NCBI GenBank assembly: GCA_001599595.1
Contig: BCHH01000003.1
Span: 76,847 to 140,846 of the forward strand
Direction: 5' to 3'
Length of the DNA stretch: 64,000 bases
From: Beverwykella pulmonaria
Lineage: Eukaryota > Ascomycota > Dothideomycetes > Pleosporales > Melanommataceae
Part shown: positions 12,405-25,409 of the stretch, in pieces
Layout of the letters: every line of letters starts with the position of its first letter
Position numbering within the stretch: position 1 is the stretch's first letter
The notes under the pieces: model-generated
The model's database searches: none
Seen by the model: only the letters and a program-made list of their open reading frames with translations
Told to the model about the DNA's origin: nothing
Program-made: the position numbers and the translations under genes

Positions 12405-15290
12405 CTATCTTTTGGTAAGAAAAAATACGATACTGGCTCTGCCCAAGAACCACAAAAATCCAATAAAACGGATGATAGAAAGGATGGCAGTCGCATACAA
12501 AAGAATCTTGAAGTACATCGGAGTTCTGGTCGTAGCAGCACTCTAGCAACATATTAGCACATCTTCAGGCAATTCAAGGCTCCGTATAAACTTACTCCAA
12601 CACCAATGGTACTGAAGGCGTCACTTGTAACGCCAATAACGAGTAGAATATTTGACAGCAGCCATGAATAAACCAAGCCCGTTCGGAAAGACTTGTACGA
12701 GTCCTCGGTGTCCTTTTTCTCCGGTTTTCCTTGGCCCGTTTTGATCGTCGGTGTAAGGGCTCTCCGCACGACCTTCTCAAACTTGCTGTCAATGTCCTCT
12801 TGCTCTTGCTCAATCTCTTCAAAGACCGCTTCGCTCTCGCCCTTGATGATATGCGCAGAGGGTAGCGACTCGGCAATATCAGAGCCCTTAGTTCCCCAAG
12901 ACACGTCATGCCAGTTGTTGAAAGCATATACCATCAGCACGTTGATGTAGGTCGACATGAGAACCATATACTGCGGAAACGAGTGGAACATGTGCCAAGG
13001 ATCGAGATAAAGGAAGGACGCGATGAAGTTCAGGCCGTAGATGGTAATGAGCGCAATCAGAATCAGCCCTGCCACGCCTGTGCTGCCGCCGAAGAAGCTG
13101 TCGAAGAACGCCTTGCCGGATTCGAGAGAAATCTGATCGCCGATCGGTTTGGTGCTGAAAGCGCGGTAGACGAGGTACGAGGTCAAGATGAGTATGTATC
13201 CCTGGATTAGACCGAAAACGATAAACGACGCCATGTAGCTATGCCTAGAGCCTTTTGGTCGGTTGCCAAGCGCGAGAATGAATTGCAGGATTAGGAAAGC
13301 GACGTAGATGTACCCGATCACAACGTTGAAGATCGGGGTTACTTTGTCGCCAAATGGCCAGCCATGATAGTCTGCTATTGGTTGTGGGGTGCCAACGAGG
13401 GTCATGATAACAGTTGTCGTGAGGTAATACGATGCGAGAGAGAACCAGGTGAAGATAACATTAGCAACATTGTAGATGAGCTGGATGTGGAGGAAGAAAA
13501 GCCGAACAATGCCGTGGCCTGAGGAATACAGTCGGCCAAAATGCATGATGGAATAGAGTGACGCAGCAAAGGACCCATTAAGCCACCTTCGGCGTTGACC
13601 AATGAACTCAGCTGCACCGTCAGGCACATCTGTTTCGCCTTTAGACGCCTTGATATAAGAGAGATGCCTAAGAAATGGTACAACGTTAGTGGGTGGCTTG
13701 TATACATGAATTTTGTACATGGACGTTACCTACCATTTTTGACCAGATTTCGCGACTAGCTCAAAGCATAAAATGCGGTCCTCTGCTAGGAACATGTTCT
13801 TCTTAAAGATATTCATTCCATCAATGCCCTTTTTGCCTAGTAGCTTCGACAGCGTATGGTCTCCATGAAAGTATTGTTCCAATGGTCGGCCCATAATAGC
13901 TCGAAAGCGATAAGCCGAGAAGGCGCCTGGAAGAACGCTAACATATCCAAACGCGCTCTCTAAAGGCTTGTCGAGAACGTTGGAGATTTTATACTCGAAG
14001 TTCTGGATCGCGACTAGCGGATTCAGCAGCGCCTTTCCTCCTTCCAGCATAGCATGGATCTCGCCGCATGCACCGCCCAGGTCCTTGTTGTTGTAGAAGG
14101 CCTCCCACAGCAATAGTAATGAGTGCGAACCTGGCTTGGTTCCAGCGTCAATGAGAATCGCAACCTCTGGGTTCAAGATGCGGCCAAAGGCATTGAAAAG
14201 CCAGCGATGAGAGTTAATTTTCTTACTGTTCTTCTGCTTGAGACAGAAGATGAACTGAACTGGTGGCAAATTCGTCGAGCTTTCATTGCTGCTGGGCCGG
14301 ACCAGCTGGTGGTCTGGCGTGACGGAGATTTGACTTGTGTATTCGAAGATGTGTGCGACCGTCTCCTTGCCATTCACATCCTTCTTAAGGATGCCATCTT
14401 GATATATGCCGACCGTTGCAAGGACGTCAAAGACATCCTTGTCAACATTGTCGATACCATCAAAAATGAGACAAACAACGATTTTCTGCCAAGCAGGGCC
14501 ACCCACGTTCCAGAACCCCGACTTCTTCAAATTGGCAATATCCCGAATGTTTCGCATCGTTCCGTGAAGTGTCCTGGATAAGAGAGTCTTGTCCTCATTG
14601 TAATACGTAATTGCAATAAGGAGTTCAGTGTGGCGATTGTACATCGCCGGGCGTAAGTTGAAGCCGTTCTGAAGCGTGAAGTCGTTCGGATCGCAGGTGG
14701 CAGCAGTATACCGCAGCTTCGTGAATTCTTCCTCGTACGCGCCCGCCTCATTGCGGTGGTGTGGCTCGATGGCATTTTGGACCGCACTAGGTACGGGGTA
14801 GTCGACACTGAGCACAGATCCTTGGGCCAGCTTAACCTTGCGTGTTTTAGAGCGCTTCATGCCATTGCCATTTAGTGGTATATTCGAGTGCTGCTGTCGC
14901 TGAAGCCAGCTGTTGTCGGGATTGTTGAGGTTTGTAAATGGTGTGAAGTCGCTGGCACGATGAGGATTGTCCTGCTCGAAGTCGCCGTAGCCTCCCTGTT
15001 CAGTGCTCGGGGGATGTGCTGAGGTGTAAGTCTCAGTGAGGCTGTACATAGAAACTGGAGATGTGGTGTAATATCGGGACTGCTCGTGCCCTGGGGTATG
15101 TGGATCATTTAGAAGGAGTTCACCGGCGTCGTCCTGCTCTAGAGGAGGATGGTATTGGAACTAATCAGAACGATGATTTAGAGTACTGGCCGTTGGAAAT
15201 GCTGCCACCATTACTTACGATAGCAGTAGCAGGCAGATGCTGCAGTTGATGCCCTTGTTCATAATCCGGTTCATCTTTGCTGAAAGCCAT
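12405..15290 (-). CDS. chitin synthase (class III-like, tentative)
   Basis: Four exons (15290-15219, 15160-13734, 13667-12596, 12506-12405) join in frame to 890 residues. It polymerises UDP-GlcNAc into chitin at the plasma membrane. The conserved glycosyltransferase-2 core covers roughly residues 170-530, with the AEDRI motif around 483-487 and the QRRRW signature at 524-528; about seven membrane helices follow, with the SWGTKGSD loop before a charged segment. Both termini are hidden in small exons: 24 residues at the start ([17 protein letters not shown]) and 33 at the end, the latter supplying a last helix ([10 protein letters not shown]). Without that exon a false stop lies at 12554. Class assignment is by general resemblance only. 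Confidence 0.93.
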
Positions 15291-18263
15291 TCAACTGACG
15301 TGGTAGCGAAGATAATAAGTGGATTTCGCAGGAACGAAATAGACAAAAGAATTCTAGAAGAACTTGAGTTCACGCCTCCTGTGACAGATTCCAAAAATGA
15401 GGTAGGTAGCAGGCGTAGGTTATTGGAGAACAAGGTCTTGAAAAATGGGAAAAAGATGGAAGAGGTAGAACGGGGAAGAGAAAAACTAGCAATAAGGCTA
15501 CAAGACTGAGCCCTTCCATCATCCAAACCAAACCAGTTTTTTTCCCCTTAAACATTAGATATTCAACACATGTTGGGCTCGATATAGTCGGCACTGGCGT
15601 GCCAAGAACCATGCCCAAAAATACTCGGCCTTCTCCGGCTAAGAATAGAAACCACCAGCACCATGTTGTAAAAGTGAAAGGGTTGACGAGGCAGCTGGAG
15701 TGTCGTAAAGTAATTACCAAAGAAGCAAAATGGATGCCGTGTTTTCGTTTGCTGATAGTAGTCGATTAGTGGGTGGGCATCGAGCGCCTAGACCAGTGAG
15801 CACGTTTTTGGCTTCGCAAATGAGAGAGGCGCCATTATATGATGGAAACATATCATCCCTAATCGATCTTGACAATGGGGAAAATGCTGGTGTTCCTGTT
15901 GGCACAAGGCAGGTGGTGGTGCTGTGGCCCGTGCGTTGCTCGAGCAGCGATTTGTTTGGGCCATTGCATCAGAGCTCCCAGCCCACCAGCCACTATCTGG
16001 GAGCAAGCAGAGATTACCAGTTCTCATCCAAGGGTGCCAAGAGCTCACGTGATGTCACTCACCAACTAAGTATCGCTACCCTATCTTACCCCAACACGCT
16101 CGATTTCATCTACACTCAATGCCATGCTTAGAGTTGATTCATGTGCCTCCTACACACCCTTCATTAAGGTCCCAACCTTCATCTAAATTTTTTTCAGCAT
16201 TGATACCAAACCTTGCACTCCCGATCATGAGCGTTTCTTATTTGCGTACCTGGAAACGATATGGATAGATGTAGTAGCGCTTTTCAATGTGACCGAGGCA
16301 AGAACTGTTACGATACACTACTGCAGGGACATTCGGGCTATTTCGAGAAAAGAGGAAGACGTATTGTGTAGTTATACCAGTGCAAGGCCCTGTGTATCCG
16401 GCAAGAGTGTATTTGCATGAGAGGGCTGGAATGTTTAAATGCAGGTAGAAACTGGTCAATGGTTGAAGGTGAGATAGGAAGGTGTACATACAATAGTTGC
16501 CATTAGATGGTACCACCTTCCCTTAGCTCAAGCATGATGGAACTGGATTAGGAGCAAAGTGTGTTAAGTTTAGACTTGAGTGTTGAAATGTGAGAAGCTC
16601 TGAGTGGGAGGGGACATAATAATATTGCTTGAAGTGCCAACCTAGAACCAGGCTGGTGCTATATACTCGGACATCTGCCCAGCCATCTTGGTCACGTGCC
16701 TATCATGTGCCTGTCACGTGGATGTCGCGTGTCCCAGTCTCGGCTAGCCGGCTGCCCTTCAACATTGAGCACGTAAAAGACGTGAGTATTACGGACTAGC
16801 CGATCTTCCACTTTCCTGCGGCACTGGGAACATGTGAAAAGGAGACGCAAAACAACACGAATGTGTTGCGTAGGAAAGTACTGATATCGTGGCGATAGTA
16901 CCGCCGAGGTGTGACTGCAAGCAGCGCTAGCGTGAAACAAGCTTTCAGCGTTTTCAGCCTCTTATGTCTTTCATTCGAACCTCCCCCAAGACTCACCCGC
17001 TTATAAGCGCAAAACTCATCAATCGATCCGCATCTTGATCTATCTGTTACCTTTGGAGTGCGACGGCCCTGCTTATCCTTGAAATTGCTGACACCTATCG
17101 GCCGTGACTCACAACTTACAGCCAGCCATGGCGGGCGAGGCAGCTCAACAGTTCACGATCATGGTTGCACAACTCCACCACGTCTCCATCGCGAACATCA
17201 CGATGGTCAGGGCGGCTGCGTTATTGGACGTGTATTCATCCGGTTTGGAAGGCCCATATATACCCACTCAAGTCTTATCTCGGGTTCCCTAATCCATCAT
17301 CAATCGTCCAACGCGGAAGTGGCAAATGTCCACTTTTCTCATTCCATGGTTGCAGCCAAGCAACGCAATCCTTTATCGTAATCGCGCGCGTGCGACGGCG
17401 ACGGCGGTAGCTGCAGCGGTTCGGATTTCTGAGCCTAGGGCGATGGGAGGGCGATGGTGGGACTGGCGTCAGAGTTTCTTCGCCGCCAGGGCCCGCCAGC
17501 GAGCCCAAAGCATGGCACAACTGGACAGGCTAGGACCCTAATCAATTTACCATCCATGCAAGTAAGAGCCTCCTCCTCATGGTTCTAAGAATACTCGGGC
17601 GCCATTCAGCCACTGCCGCGGCCATGCTTTCTAGATCCAAGGTTGGCTTGTTCTTGCCCTGTTTGGTTCTCTTTTTTTTTCGTTTTCCATCCGACGTCCA
17701 CCCGCTCTTTGTGCGGTGACTACCCGGTCGCTTGCTTTCTTCAGCTTACCACGGTATGATCACTACAATCGAAGCTTCTGGCCGCCTTTGTGTTTTCGAA
17801 GAATGGGTCCTTAGGCGCCACCTCGAGTTAGTGCGAGTTCTGATCGTCCAACCCGCAACCCTAGCATACTTATCGCCCTTCCGTTATCCATTTTTAACGT
17901 CACGTTTTATCAACTCACCTTTATCGCCCATTTCTATCACTAACTCGCCGTATATCGACATCTGTCGCTAACTCCCACACCCTTCTCTTCGCACTACTTC
18001 CATACCAAGGAAATCAAGAGCTCCACTTCTCTGTGCAAGCCGAACACCATCCTATCATCGCCTCCACGGGTGCATTTGCAGCACACCTCAGCCAACGACT
18101 CAAGAATAGTACCTGACAAACATAGCGGGAACTACGGGTGGTGAGCATCCATTTCCAGTTATCTGGCCCAGGAAAGACGATCAAGGCACGGGAGAAGGTT
18201 TAGCGACGTGCCCAGAGGCCCCTAACACCTCCCACCGTGCACGCTAGCACGCAGTATATCACC
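15291..18263. other. long divergent intergenic region
   Basis: About 3 kb between two divergently transcribed genes (chitin synthase leftward, ThrE-like transporter rightward). Overlapping open frames on both strands show no domain. A cluster of CACGTG-type sites lies near 16.7 kb, and pyrimidine-rich stretches at 17.6-18.2 kb look like a fungal promoter and 5' leader for the transporter. Confidence 0.5.
16690..16735. promoter_or_regulatory. cluster of CACGTG/CATGTG E-box-like sites
   Basis: Within about 45 bases occur TCACGTGCC, TCATGTGCC, TCACGTGGA and TCGCGTGT, spaced by roughly one helical turn. CACGTG is the core site of basic helix-loop-helix factors such as Pho4/Cbf1/SREBP types. Function is not shown; another TCACGTGA lies near 16045. 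Confidence 0.3.
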
Positions 18264-21083
18264 ATGGAGCCTTCAGATCATCTGTCGCCGAATCCACCTT
18301 TTCATTCCCACAGCCACTCCGAGGATTCAATGGTTTCGGGTCGAAAACGAGTCGGCTTCACATCGGACACACCCCCTGATTATCCTCTACCTTTACCACA
18401 CACCCCAGAGGAGCCTAATGCTACTTTGAGTAGATCTGGGGGTCATAATACACCTGTTCCAGAGCAGCTCATACGGTCAGACGTCTCCCACGAAGAATTA
18501 TCACAAGAAATTCACAAAGCGTTCGGTCGTCCTTACGTGCCCAAGCCACGGCCTGCAATTCGAAGAACGGATCGCACCCCTCCCCAATTCTACTTGGGGG
18601 ATGAGCTAGAAGAGGACGAGAGCAAGAAGAGATCAGGGATCGCGGCCCAGCAGCGAGCGACGCGACTGGCAATGACAGTTGGAACGTACCCTGCATCTGC
18701 CCCAGTGTCCCGTCGGAATTCCAGTGACAGGTTGATGTCCCAACAAGTGGATAATGTGGCTTTAGAAGATCTGTACCATGACGCTGGAAGCATCACCACC
18801 GATGAAGACATAGATACGGAAGCAACACTGGCTAAGAAGGAGTTTTTGCAACAAGCGGACCAGTTACTGCGACAACATACTTCGCGCGGCACACCTATTG
18901 TTCGACCTGAAGACCTGTATCACTCCGAACCCACTTTTCTTCACTCTGGACAAGTCACGCCTACGAACGAGATTGAAATCGAGGACGAACATGTGCCAAG
19001 ACCATCCAAGTTCCGGACAGGGGTTCTTGGCACGTTATTGAAAGCCTCGTCAGCTGCCCATACTCCGGTCACGCCTAAGAACGGCAAAGTCCATAGTCAT
19101 GGAAGAAACATAAGCACTAATAGTTTCAGTGGGGCAAGTACTGCAGCCGGAACACCAGCATCATCTCCACCTAACTCGGGCGTCAACTCAGGTGTGTCTA
19201 CTCCCAACCCTCATGGGAAGCCTTGGTACCTGAAAAGTTCCAATGCATCAACAATATCGATCTCAAAGCTAGTCGAGTCGTCATCAATGCTCGCCACTCC
19301 CGGGCAGAATAATGTTGGTCAAGAGATGGGTGAAATGTTCAAGAAAACCCGCCCCGGAATGGGAAAGCGGAACACATCAAACAACTCGATCATTTCTGCT
19401 TTTAGTAAATCTAGCAAATCTAGCCGTGATGAGCAAATTAAGATCAAGATTCATCTCGCCGGAACACTAGCTCGTCAAAACTATCTCCGGAAACTCTGCA
19501 AGGCGCTAATGATGTATGGAGCGCCCACCCACCGTCTGGAAGAATACATGAACATGTCGGCTCGTGTTCTGGAAATAGAAGCCCAGTTTTTATATATGCC
19601 GGGCTGCATGATTATTGCTTTCGACGACTCCTCCGTTCACACAACTGAAGTCAAACTTGTACGAACAAATCAGGGGGTTGATTTAGGTAAACTCCGAGAC
19701 GTCCACGAAATTTATAAAGACGTGGTGCACGATCGCATCGGTGTTGATGAAGCTACACCCCGCCTGGAAGCTATTATCTCACGCAACGCCAAGTTTGGGG
19801 TTTGGCTTAGAGTACCCGTGTACGGCCTTGCCTCTGCAATGGTAGGTCCCTTTGCATTTCAAGCGAGACCAATCGACCTGCCGTTCTGCTTTCTTCTGGG
19901 GTGTTTTCTAGGATGGCTACAGCTCATTATCACCCCTGGGAACGAGCTGATTTCCAACGTCTTCGAGATCGGCGCCGCGGTCATCACTAGCTTTGCTGCT
20001 CGTGGTCTTGGATCCATCACTCGTGACGGGAAAGAGCTATTTTGCTTCAGTGCTATTGCGCAATCTTCAATCGCATTAATTTTACCAGGTTTCACAGTAC
20101 TTTCAGCTAGCCTGGAGTTACAATCACGCCACATCGTGGCTGGCTCGGTCCGAATGGTTTATGCGATCATTTACAGTTTGTTCCTCGGGTTCGGCATCAC
20201 TATCGGCACAGTCCTATTTGGATTGATGTACAAAGATGCTACTAGTGCTACGAGCTGTGAAGCTCCAATGTCAAGCCACTGGTACTATTTTTTCGTTCTG
20301 GGGTTCTCACTCTGTCTCATGGTTATCAACCAGGCCAAGTTAAAGCAGATGCCTTCTATGGCAGTTATTGCTCTCATTGGTTACGTTGTCAGCTACCACA
20401 GCTCTCAATATTTTGAGGGAAACGCTCAGATAAACAACACCCTCGGCGCGTTCGCTATTGGTGTCTCGGCCAACGTTCATGCCCGATTTGGCCGCTATGT
20501 CGAGAATTGGGGTTTGGACATTTGGGAAAACTACATGCGCCCACGATATGTTCGGCTCCGCAAACGTTGGCTGCGAAGGCATCACGGTCGCCAGCACCAT
20601 GTGCACTCATCAACCGAATCCTACAAAGCACACACTCGACCCGGCTCTGTAACTAGTGAACAGTATGTAACCCCACCCTCTTCTATATCTGCCGGGCTCC
20701 ATTTTACATTGTTTCTTTGATCCTTGTTGCTACCTTCTAGAATTTTGCTAACGTCTAGCAGATATATACCCTACCAGCGAAAGATTGGGTACGGTCTCGC
20801 AGCCGCGGCCATGCTCCCCGCAATTTTTGTACAAGTTCCATCAGGCCTTTCAGTCTCGGGCAGCTTGGTCTCCGGCATTACTTCGGCCGATCAGATCACG
20901 AGGAATACAACCGGCACCACTACGGTAACGGCAACCGATACCAGCAGTAGCATCAACACAGTAGCCCTCAACGTTGGATACTCTGTGATTCAGGTAGCGA
21001 TTGGGATCACAGTCGGCCTTTTCTTGGCAGCGTTGCTGGTGTATCCATTTGGAAAGAGGAGGAGCGGACTATTCAGTTTCTAG
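18264..21083 (+). CDS. ThrE-like (DUF1212) membrane transporter
   Basis: Two exons (18264-20662, 20762-21083) encode 906 residues. The start is chosen at ACCATGG (18264); the frame is open upstream but lacks an earlier ATG. The first ~390 residues are low-complexity, Ser/Pro/Thr-rich and probably cytosolic. The ThrE domain begins near residue 392 (IKIHLAGTLARQNYLRKLCKALMM is split here by position only) with the soluble ThrE_1 part, and from about residue 510 there are some ten hydrophobic helices, the last in exon 2. Bacterial ThrE exports threonine and serine; fungal Prm10-like proteins share the fold but their substrate is not settled. The second exon adds the final helix and a short basic tail. 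Confidence 0.88.
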
Positions 21084-22700
21084 GTCAAGGTCTAGTAAGT
21101 AGATACGATGGGGTCGAGTATGGATGAATTGGTTCCCTTGGCGGCGGTCTACTATCGCGTGATGGGAAGAACGATTGGCATTGCCTCCTTGAAGAGGGGC
21201 GCTTTTCGCATACAATGGTTTTTGAGCCGGCTTGGAGCATATTATTACATGGTCGGCGTTCTCGCGGTTCTAGCTGGTTTGGTTCACATTTCGCAGCATT
21301 TACAGCACTCAACGTCTAGCCTGGACTGCATATAATATTACTATAGATCTATCTTAACCGCTGCTTCTTGGCACGGCCCGGTATGGCCCTGAGAGTAGTT
21401 TCGCTTCGCCATCATTTTTCATTTTCACTCTCGATGCTTGTACTATTTCTCACCTTGTCCGCTAAATTATTTTCAATTTCTGTTTTCAATCTTATCTTCA
21501 TTTTCTGAAACTCTATTGCCATCGATCAATGCCAGACGTTCACAAGCACTCGCACATTCCGAGTTCTCTAAGCCCTTTGGTCGGATTTGATTCCTCATCT
21601 TACACCTATAGGGACAAGGCAAGCGGCATGTAAGATGCAGTATCGAGTTTTCAATCTCTTAGTAAAGAATGTTGAGAGTGGGCTTTTCTTTTTCACTCCC
21701 ACAACGTTTTGCACATTCTTACTCACTGCGTTTAAATGTATTCGGATGAAGATAATAGGCCTTGGACGGGGGGCGGCAAGATCTTACCGGATTCCTCCGA
21801 GTCTATTAATTTCCTACATAGCAATGACGGGAAATTGTCCAATTTACTGTTTTAGACTCGTTTATGAAAAGCATCGTACCCTCTCAATGGTCTATGGACA
21901 AATCTTTCCCTCCTTAACCTTTTGCAAGCCCTCCTCGCGTTTATGCTAAAGACTTTGTGCCTTGTAGCTGTCTGTCAGTTGTCTGTTTTCAGTCTTTGCG
22001 TGGATGCCTATGAACATACTGTTATCAATGACTTCAACCTTATATCTATAATGTATTCACTCGGAGGGGTTTTCTAACCACATAGAGTCGTATATATCTT
22101 TGGTCAAGCTTAATGGCGTGGGGAAACAAGCATGCGATGAAAGGGTACAGGCTTGGCCATGCAGGTTGACTCTTACCACCTTCCTAATACGGTTAGATGC
22201 TTGAGCTTCGCCTTGCTACCTCATCCGCAATCACGAATTTCCAAAATCCTTCAACTGCCCACCACGCGATCGCAAATCTCAATTCAGAACCATATTGCAA
22301 GGAATTCTCAATAACATCATCAAGTTGCACTCAATAGTTCTCCCGTGAGCGCCGTGATACATCCGGCAACATTTCGGCTCTACTGGGCAAAAGCCTCCAT
22401 CTAGCAGATCATTCTGGCATGCCAAGCACCTACGACTGCAGTAATATAACCGTTCTGCACCGCCTTGTGATCTGGAATACCAAACCACCGGATGTGTCCT
22501 CCAGGAACATCATGCAGCTTCCCGATCCGGCATGTAGCACCCTCTTTCACCCCAGTCACTTGCGCGGTTTACCTGGGAAAAAGTCCCGTATCGTACAGCC
22601 AATATAGATCCGATGCTATCTACATCCATGTATAAAGCTAGCTCTAAATCTCTGACACTGACCATCGCCTGTCATCTCTTCCCCTCCAGTCAACTCCAAG
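21084..22700. other. intergenic spacer
   Basis: Between two rightward genes. It contains the transporter 3' region and the carboxypeptidase promoter. No additional gene or repeat supported. Confidence 0.5.
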
Positions 22701-24383
22701 ATGACACTCCGCACCCTCCTCGCCGTGCTGCTCACATGCACATCCTTCAGCTTCGCGCGCAAGCCCACCCTCGCCGAACGCGGGATTCCAAAAGACCCAA
22801 CGGGTGTGATGACCATCACCTCACCACAGGGCGCAGAAATTCGTTTCAAACAACCTGGAAAGGAAGGACTTTGTGAGACAGCCGAGGGCGTAGATGATTA
22901 TTCAGGGTATATCAGTCTGGATGAGACGACGAATATGTTTTTCTGGTTTTTTGAGGCAAGGGAGAATCCGACGGAGAAACCGGTGAGTAGTTTAGTTTGG
23001 TGTAGAGGGAGGGTATTTGGACATTGGACTGATGAAGGATAGTTGACGTTGTGGTTGAATGGGGGACCTGGAAGGTGAGGAAATCAAGCACTGGACTGCA
23101 TTTTCGCAGATTTCCTGATAAACTTTAGTGATTCCCTGATCGGCCTCTTCCAAGAGCTAGGCCCATGCAACATTACCGCAGATCTCAAGTCCCAATGGAA
23201 CCCCTATGCCTGGAACGAAGCGTCTAATATGCTCTTTCTCTCGCAGCCAATTGGTGTAGGCTTCTCCTACGAGACAACCAGAACAGACGCCAATGGCCGC
23301 TACTCTATCGTCAGTGCCAGCAAAACCAATACTTCGTATGCTGCGGCTGTTGGCGCCTGGCATATTTTGCAAGCGTTTTTGGATCTATCGCCCCAGCTAG
23401 ATCCTGACATTGCGAACTTCACGTTTAATCTGTGGACGGAAAGGTAGGTAGTATTGCTGAAAGGAATCGAATACAGACCGAATCATAGACGCTGATGCAA
23501 GTGTAGTTACGGCGGCCACTACGGCCCAGCATTCTACAACTACTTTTACAAGCAAAACGAAGCCATTAAGGCGGGCACAATCACCGGCGTAGAACTCACC
23601 ATGGATACTCTCGGCATAATCAACGGCCTAGTCGATGAGGATATCCAGGCCCCCTACTACCCCGAATTCGCCGCAAACAACACATATGGCATAAAAGGCG
23701 TCAATGACTCTACCTACACCGCCATGAAAACCGCGTACACGCAACCCAACGGCTGCCATGACAAGCTCATCGCCTGCAAAACTACAGATCGCAGCACGAC
23801 CGCCGGCCAGAATATCTGTAGTAATGCGATTAACTACTGTAGACAGTATGTAGAGTATCCGTACTATAACACGGGGCTGCACGGCGTCTATGATATCAGA
23901 CATCCGTACAACGACCCAACACCGCCTACTTACTTTATGAATTTCCTGAACTTGGCAGATACGCAGGAGAAGCTCGGTGTCAACATAAACTATACCGCCA
24001 CCAACGCAAACACCGTCTTCTCAGCCTTCACTGCTACGGGTGATTGGGCGTACCCTGATTTCCTCGGCGATCTCGAAGAGATCCTTGACTGGGGTGTGCG
24101 CGTCGCTCTTGTGTATGGTGATGCGGATTACATCTGCAATTGGTTTGGCGGTGAAGCTATCTCCCTTGCGGCGAACTACTCCGGCTCTGAGGCCTTTCGG
24201 AAACAGGAGTATGTGCCGTTTGTGGTAGACGGGAAAGAGTATGGACAGGTGAGGGAGTTTGAGAATTTCAGCTTTACGAGGGTGTATGAAGCTGGGCATG
24301 AGATTCCATATTATCAACCCGAGGCGAGCTTAGAGCTTTTTAAGAGGATTTTGGGGAAGACGGGCATTGCAGATGGGAAATAG
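22701..24383 (+). CDS. secreted serine carboxypeptidase (peptidase S10)
   Basis: Four exons (22701-22982, 23043-23074, 23129-23443, 23507-24383) encode 501 residues. A signal peptide (about 1-19) leads into the alpha/beta-hydrolase fold of the S10 family. The oxyanion segment WLNGGPGS is formed by the 32-nt second exon. The catalytic triad is intact: Ser210 in ESYGG (codon split by the last intron), Asp417 in GDADYICNW and His474 in GHEIPYYQP. Several N-x-S/T sites fit a secreted glycoprotein. Family members remove C-terminal residues, often at acid pH, in the vacuole or outside the cell. A Ser in GGPGSDS replaces the more usual CSS context, common in fungal secreted members. Nearby genes give no pathway hint. 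Confidence 0.93.
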
Positions 24384-25409
24384 AGGTGGGTGTGTTCAAG
24401 GTGAGATACAATGTCACAAACGAGTTCCTATTTGATATCGCCTAAGACCTAGAGCAATGGAACACATCTAAGGGCTCATAATATCGCTTCTGGCGTACGA
24501 GATCTACTCATTACCGATGTAATTGAAGATTTTCTCATGTTTGTTTTCCATGCATGCGGAAATTCTAAGGGAGATATCTTTTGACGAACAGTTTTCAGCT
24601 ATAAGTCTACCTCGCAAGAGATGAGTCACAATGTAAGACACATTTTCAAAGCATGAAATTTATTCCTTCTTAACTATAAAGCGGCTTCGTATTCAAAGCA
24701 ATAAGAGATCGGTTCCCTTCGCTCAATTCGTGTACAAGAAATATCCCAAATCTTGACCACATTCTTCAAAGACTACCCAAGTGTAAGCCTCCACTCTTCT
24801 CAATCGCTGTAGAAATATAGTGAGGTGGAGTAAAGGTGTGATATAGAAAATCAGGTCGGTAGAAGGCGACTCGCAGCCATGCGATGTCCGAAGCAGCAAT
24901 GCACTGGAGGAGGATGATCCAAATGATCTAGGTGACGTTGCCAAAGAAGAAGAGGTTAGGCAGCAGACTGTTGCAATTTCGTTATATCTAGCTACCAAAG
25001 GAAAGAAAGTGACGCGTGATCAAAGACAGAAGAATGTTCATGATCTCGTTGGGGTGAGGGTGGTGTGTTTGGTGGTCAGTTATTTTGTTGCTCGATACAT
25101 TCAGGGGCGAGGTGTTCGGATGCCCATATATATGTCACGTTAAATGATGACGAAGCAAGCAGCTGACAGAGAAACCAAGGCCCTTTCCCTGCCCCATGCA
25201 TCCAAGCTCTCAACGCTTGCCTGAGATGAATTCGGGCAAAATAGCTCTTTGCTACGGCGCAATAGACCCTCAAAGACTCGATGTTACCCAGAGTAAGCCT
25301 ACGCATCCTCCATAGCCAAAGATGAAATGACTTGCACTCCATCATGCCGTCTTCAGAAATCAACAGTCATAATCTGCAACTTGGCACTGACTCAATTGCC
25401 ATGCCCATC
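24384..25409. other. gene-free spacer with diverged repeat
   Basis: Lies between convergent genes. It carries a remnant matching 51947-52109 in inverted orientation. Leftward open frames here are attributed to the repeat rather than to a gene. Confidence 0.5.
25101..25265 (-). repeat. dispersed repeat A, copy 1 (inverted relative to 51.9 kb)
   Basis: The reverse strand reads GCGCCGTAGCAAAGAGCTAT...TTCGTCATCATTTAACGTGA...CATCCGAACACCTC, closely matching 51947-52109. In the left half the differences are mainly C/T and G/A. Confidence 0.8.

Noticed and set aside
12554..12556. Chitin synthase stop at 12554
   Set aside because: A donor GTAAGT lies just upstream and a downstream exon restores the family's terminal membrane helix, so the stop is intronic.
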